DNA of 9,377 nucleotides. Origin: Bacillota bacterium (lineage in GTDB: Bacteria; Bacillota; Clostridia; Lachnospirales; Lachnospiraceae). The notes under the pieces are model-generated. The model worked only from the letters and a program-made list of their open reading frames with translations. It made no database searches and was not told where the DNA came from. Made by a program: the position numbers and the translations under genes. Location of the stretch: positions 7,565-16,941 of the forward strand of contig WFLY01000236.1 in the NCBI GenBank assembly GCA_009177215.1, read 5' to 3'. Below, one piece after another: positions 5,972 to 9,377 of this stretch (its first letter is position 1; each line of letters opens with the position of its first letter).

Positions 5972-7459
5972 ATGAAGATATGCATTGTTGCGGAGGGCTG
6001 CTATCCCTATTTGGTGGGCGGTGTTTCCGGTTGGATTCACAGCATGATTAAAGCGTTCCCATATGTGGAATTTATTGTGCTTTCCATTGTTTCGGACCGA
6101 AAGCAGAGAGGTAAGTTCGTATATGAACTGCCGGAGAATGTATCGGCTGTCTATGAGACTTATTTGGATGACTGTGACTGGGATAGGCAATCGAAGCGCA
6201 GGAAGAGGACAAATCTGAGCCTGTCTCAATATCGTTCCTTAAGAAGTATTATTTTGAATCGAGAGGTGGACTGGGAGCCTTTATTTGACTTATTTCAAAA
6301 AGAAAATTATTCTCTTGACGACCTTTTGATGGGAGCGGATTTTCTGCATATTGTACAGGAGACATATGAGAAGCGTTATCCTCATATTGTTTTCTCGGAT
6401 TTCCTCTGGACTATGCGCTCTATTTATCTGCCCTTATTTTTGATACTGAAAACTAAAATACCGGAGGCGGATATTTATCATTGTGTGGCAACCGGCTACG
6501 CAGGGGTTTTGGGGGGAATGGCAAAATATTTGTACGGCTGCGGACTGATTGTTTCGGAGCATGGTATTTACACCAGAGAGCGGGAGGAGGAGATTCTGAA
6601 AGCAAGCTGGGTAAACGGTATCTATAAAAATATCTGGATTGAGCAGTTCCGCAAGATGTCGCAGCTGGCCTATGACAGGGCGGATAAGGTGACGGCATTG
6701 TATGCCCATGCCAGAGAGCTTCAGCTGGATTTGGGCTGTCCGGAGAGCAAAACGCAGGTGACGCCCAACGGTATTGATGTGAAGAGATTTGAAAATCTTC
6801 CCGGAAAGCTGCAGGAGGATGAAGGATTTGTCAATATAGGCGCAGTTCTCCGAGTGACTCCTATCAAGGATGTTAAAACCATGATTCGTGCTTTTGCATT
6901 TGCAAAGGAGCGGCTGCCCTCCCTGAAGCTGTGGATTATGGGACCGTGTGATGAGGATGAGGAATATGCGAAGGAATGCTTTGAACTGGTGGAAGCTCTC
7001 AAGGTAAAAGATATTATCTTTACGGGGCGAATCAATGTATCCGATTATCTGGGAAGGATGGATTTTACCATTTTAACCAGTATAAGCGAAGGACAGCCTC
7101 TTACTATTTTGGAGAGTTATGCGGCACATAAGCCTGTGGTTGCCACTGACGTGGGAAACTGCAGAGAATTGATATATGGCGGAGACAGCGATGAGTGTGG
7201 AACTGCGGGCATACTGACCCACATTATGAATACGGAGGAGCTCGCCGATGCCATGGTGGAGATGAGCAGGTCAAAGCAGCTCCGGGAAAGAATGGGAGAG
7301 TGCGGCTATCGAAGGGTACTCAGCCGTTATCAGATTCATCAGATGCAAAAGACATATGCGGATATCTATGACGAGACGTATGATATTATATATGAACAGA
7401 AATATTCTCAGGGCATGGAGAAACAGAAAAAGCTGAAAAGCGCACGTAAAAGGAAGTGA
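5972..7459 (+). CDS. pelF: PelF glycosyltransferase (GT4 family)
   Basis: A 495-residue cytoplasmic GT-B glycosyltransferase. The N-terminal domain opens with ICIVAEGCYPYLVGGVSGWI, the typical PelF start with its GGVS donor/acceptor loop. SEHGIYTRERE lies at about 195-205 and PNGIDVKRF at about 265-273, leading into the C-terminal GT4 domain. The EGQPLTILE motif at 373-381 is a complete E-x7-E retaining-GT4 signature, followed by PVVATDVGNCRELI. PelF is the polymerase of the Pel system, linking hexosamine units from UDP-GlcNAc/GalNAc-type donors. The tail after about residue 465 is very basic (lysine/arginine rich) and may contact the membrane. It sits between the DUF2194 gene and PelG, with six bases to the next start, so it is clearly in the same operon. 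All catalytic features look intact. Confidence 0.94.
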   Translation: MKICIVAEGCYPYLVGGVSGWIHSMIKAFPYVEFIVLSIVSDRKQRGKFVYELPENVSAVYETYLDDCDWDRQSKRRKRTNLSLSQYRSLRSIILNREVDWEPLFDLFQKENYSLDDLLMGADFLHIVQETYEKRYPHIVFSDFLWTMRSIYLPLFLILKTKIPEADIYHCVATGYAGVLGGMAKYLYGCGLIVSEHGIYTREREEEILKASWVNGIYKNIWIEQFRKMSQLAYDRADKVTALYAHARELQLDLGCPESKTQVTPNGIDVKRFENLPGKLQEDEGFVNIGAVLRVTPIKDVKTMIRAFAFAKERLPSLKLWIMGPCDEDEEYAKECFELVEALKVKDIIFTGRINVSDYLGRMDFTILTSISEGQPLTILESYAAHKPVVATDVGNCRELIYGGDSDECGTAGILTHIMNTEELADAMVEMSRSKQLRERMGECGYRRVLSRYQIHQMQKTYADIYDETYDIIYEQKYSQGMEKQKKLKSARKRK

Positions 7460-7465
7460 CGGTCA

Positions 7466-8932
7466 ATGGCAGGAATCGGTGTCAAACTAAATAAAATTTA
7501 CAGCAAGCATACAATCGTGACGAGCATCGCAGGCCTTGGATATAGTACGGTCATTACGGTGGCGCCAATGTTTGTAGTTATTTTTGCCGTTATCATCATG
7601 CAGACGCTGTTAGGCTTTTCAAAGCTGGGATATGCGGACAGGGCGTTGTATTCCTGTACCGTGCTGTATATTTTTATTTTTTCCCTTCTCACGGCATCGC
7701 CTTTTAATGCGGTGTTGTCCAGATATATGTCGGATGTTATCTATCGGGAAAGCTATGAGGATATTTTACCCTGCTATTATCTGGGAATGATCATGAATGT
7801 TGTTTTAAGCTCGCTTTTGGGAATTCCATTCTGCATAAGGGAGCATATTGTGGGTAAGGTTTCTATTCCCTATGTATTTGCGGGATATTGCGGGTATATG
7901 GCGCTTGCTCTGGTTTTTTACTCCATGCTGTATCTGTCCATCTGTAAGGATTATAAGAAAATTTCTTTCTTCTTTTTCATTGGTATGGTGGCAACGATTC
8001 TGATGTCATTGATTTTGGTGAAGTTGTTTGGCATGGAAGTTACTTTCGGGATGCTGATTTCCTTGGATGTGGGATTCCTTTTGATAGCAAGCTTAGAGCT
8101 TGCATTAGTCAGAAGTTATTTTAGGGAAAACAGCGGAAAATACAAGGAGGTACTGGAGTACTTTAAGTCTCACTGGCAGCCTGTCATATCCAACCTTCCA
8201 TATATGATGGGTCTGTATATCCATAATTTTGTGTTTTGGAGCACCGATATGCGCATGGAGGTGGTTAAGAGCTTTGTGTGTACAGAGACATACGACATGG
8301 CAACCTGTCTTGCAATGCTAACTAACATCTCTTCCAGCGTTATATTTATATCCAGAGTGGAAATGCATTTCCACGAGAGATACAAAAAATATTCCGAGGC
8401 GGTAATCGGAGGCAGGGGAATAGATATAGAAAATGCCAAAAAGCGTATGTTTGAGCAGCTTGCAGAGGAACTGATGAATCTTGTGCGAGTGCAGTTTATC
8501 GTATCCGTAGTTGTGTTTTTCCTGTGCATCATGTTCCTTCCCAAGCTGGGCTTTGGAGGCTTGGTTATGCAGATATATCCCTGTTTGGCGGCAGGTTATT
8601 TTATTTTGTTCATTATGTATGCGGCAATTATTTTCCTATATTATTTCAATGACCTGAACGGTGCTTTAATTACGGCGCTCAGTTTTTCGTCTGTTACATT
8701 GCTGGGCAGTATTTTTGCCACCGGGCTGACTCCCATATGGTACGGTATCGGATTGGTAATAGGTTCCGGCGTGGGGTGGTGTATGGCTTATATCCGCCTA
8801 AGGGCAATGGAGAAAAATTTGGATACGCATGTTTTCTGTAACGGCAGTATTATGAAAAGGGGGAACGGAAAGCGCCCTTCAAATAAAGTGTACGAGCATA
8901 AGTTTAAAATTTCAAGAGAGGAAGGATGGTAG
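7466..8932 (+). CDS. pelG: PelG polysaccharide transporter
   Basis: A 488-residue polytopic membrane protein with about 11-12 hydrophobic segments (roughly 17-48, 59-78, 103-121, 134-158, 167-187, 193-215, 238-260, 281-296, 341-359, 366-393, 400-420, 422-445). It opens with MAGIGVKLNK and a first long helix pair, as PelG proteins do, and has a charged cytoplasmic loop at about 297-340. PelG belongs to the MATE/MOP flippase-like group and moves the nascent Pel polymer made by PelF across the membrane. AGGAAG (7451-7456) overlaps the end of the PelF gene and is nine bases from the ATG. The last codons overlap the start of the DUF2304 gene. Length and topology match the family, and there is no sign of damage. 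Confidence 0.93.
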   Translation: MAGIGVKLNKIYSKHTIVTSIAGLGYSTVITVAPMFVVIFAVIIMQTLLGFSKLGYADRALYSCTVLYIFIFSLLTASPFNAVLSRYMSDVIYRESYEDILPCYYLGMIMNVVLSSLLGIPFCIREHIVGKVSIPYVFAGYCGYMALALVFYSMLYLSICKDYKKISFFFFIGMVATILMSLILVKLFGMEVTFGMLISLDVGFLLIASLELALVRSYFRENSGKYKEVLEYFKSHWQPVISNLPYMMGLYIHNFVFWSTDMRMEVVKSFVCTETYDMATCLAMLTNISSSVIFISRVEMHFHERYKKYSEAVIGGRGIDIENAKKRMFEQLAEELMNLVRVQFIVSVVVFFLCIMFLPKLGFGGLVMQIYPCLAAGYFILFIMYAAIIFLYYFNDLNGALITALSFSSVTLLGSIFATGLTPIWYGIGLVIGSGVGWCMAYIRLRAMEKNLDTHVFCNGSIMKRGNGKRPSNKVYEHKFKISREEGW

Positions 8933-9315
8933 GAGTTATGGAGCCGGGAGCAATTTTACAAATTATTATGATTGTAGTGGGCATTTTTCTGTTGGGAGCG
9001 GTGGTATCGTCTCTGGCAAGAAGGAGAATGACAGAGTCCTTTTGTCTGACTTGGGGGTTGATAGCGATTATCATTATTTTGGCAGGTATTTTGCTGCGCC
9101 CTGCGGAATGGTACAGGTACATAAGCATAATGGGCATGGTGCTTCTTTTGCTGATTGGTTTCTGCATTGTATATGGCGCATATTTTATGAGCGGCAAGGT
9201 GTCGGAGCTGATGAGAAAGAACATGGAGCTTTCCATGCAGGTATCACTATTGAATCATGAGAAGGATGAGCTGCGCAAAGACCTTGAGGAACTTGCCAAA
9301 AAGCTGGACAGATAG
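8926..9315 (+). CDS. DUF2304-type small membrane protein with C-terminal coiled coil
   Basis: A 129-residue protein with three hydrophobic segments (about 8-28, 42-58, 67-88). Between the first two is a basic loop holding RRRMTESFCLTWGL, the conserved R-x-L/M-x-E-S-x-x-L-x-W core of DUF2304. The last 40 residues are a charged helix likely to form a coiled coil (LMRKNMELSMQVSLLNHEKD). DUF2304 proteins are often found beside glycosyltransferase genes, but their role is unproven. Here, just after PelG, it is probably an accessory of the synthase/export complex. The start at 8926 overlaps the PelG stop by seven bases and is preceded by GAGAGGAAGG. A second ATG at 8938 with AGGAG only two bases away is less likely but would remove just four residues. 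Confidence 0.78.
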   Translation: MVGVMEPGAILQIIMIVVGIFLLGAVVSSLARRRMTESFCLTWGLIAIIIILAGILLRPAEWYRYISIMGMVLLLLIGFCIVYGAYFMSGKVSELMRKNMELSMQVSLLNHEKDELRKDLEELAKKLDR

Positions 9316-9323
9316 GAGCATGG

Positions 9324-9377
9324 TTGGATAAAATATTCACCCTCCCTGATTTGAGTGCCCGCGGGAGCGGGCAGGTA
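9324..9377 (+). CDS. Possible start of a further ORF, cut by the window end
   Basis: After the DUF2304 stop, AGGAG (9314-9318) is five bases before a TTG at 9324. The TTG frame is open to the window end and reads MDKIFTLPDLSARGSGQV. An ATG at 9320 is closed by TAA after three codons, and the third forward frame has a stop too, so only the TTG frame survives. Eighteen codons are too few to name a product or to prove that it is a gene. The DNA could instead be the operon's 3' untranslated region carrying the palindrome at 9356-9373. Confidence 0.3.
   Translation, partial: MDKIFTLPDLSARGSGQV
9356..9373 (+). repeat. Strong GC-rich palindrome at the window edge
   Basis: TGCCCGC (9356-9362) and GCGGGCA (9367-9373) form a perfect 7-bp stem with a GGGA loop. 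What follows (GGTA) is not a T-run within the visible bases, so an intrinsic terminator is not shown, though the window ends four bases later. It is preceded by TTTGAGTG, which resembles the TTCGAGTG in front of the hairpin at 974-987, so it may belong to a dispersed palindromic repeat. It also lies inside the possible TTG-started ORF. Confidence 0.5.

Noticed and set aside
8170..8544. 124-codon - strand open frame inside pelG
   Set aside because: Shadow of the transporter gene, with a low-complexity serine/threonine/isoleucine composition and no family resemblance.
9356..9377. Intrinsic terminator of the operon
   Set aside because: The stem is strong, but no T-run is visible after it before the window ends, so it was listed as a palindrome only.

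Overview
The window looks like chromosomal DNA of a low-to-moderate GC Gram-positive anaerobe, most likely a Clostridia/Lachnospiraceae-type gut bacterium. This is inferred from AGGAG-type ribosome binding sites, occasional GTG/TTG starts, the protein sequence style, and a Pel-type polysaccharide locus with no outer-membrane export genes. All genes lie on the + strand. The species cannot be fixed from sequence reading alone.

Layout: (1) 1-518 is the 3' end of an alpha/beta-hydrolase (HSL/esterase family) gene. (2) 519-627 is an AT-rich gap with a plausible promoter (TTGTAA-N17-TATTAT). (3) 628-906 encodes a PqqD-like small protein. (4) 907-1025 is a short GC-richer gap that can form stem-loops and also holds a 36-codon GTG-initiated ORF (903-1013) filling almost the whole gap. 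(5) 1026-9315 is a tightly packed six-gene array. It holds an SDR-PelD fusion, a PelE-like membrane/helical protein, a DUF2194 secreted or anchored protein (in the position of PelA), the glycosyltransferase PelF, the polytopic transporter PelG and a DUF2304 membrane protein. (6) 9316-9377 holds a possible start of another ORF (TTG, 9324) and a strong palindrome at the window edge.

How the genes probably work together: PelF polymerises a hexosamine-rich polymer from a UDP-sugar at the cytoplasmic face. PelG carries it across the membrane. The PelD-like protein senses cyclic di-GMP through a degenerate GGDEF domain with an intact RxxD I-site, and PelE joins it in the membrane complex. The DUF2194 protein acts on or binds the polymer outside the cell. 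No PelB or PelC is seen, as expected for a cell with one membrane. The unusual parts are the SDR domain fused to the N-terminus of PelD with a degraded catalytic motif, a DUF2194 protein without the zinc-binding HxxxH of CE4 deacetylases, the added DUF2304 protein, and the PqqD-like gene with its possible micro-ORF at the head of the locus.
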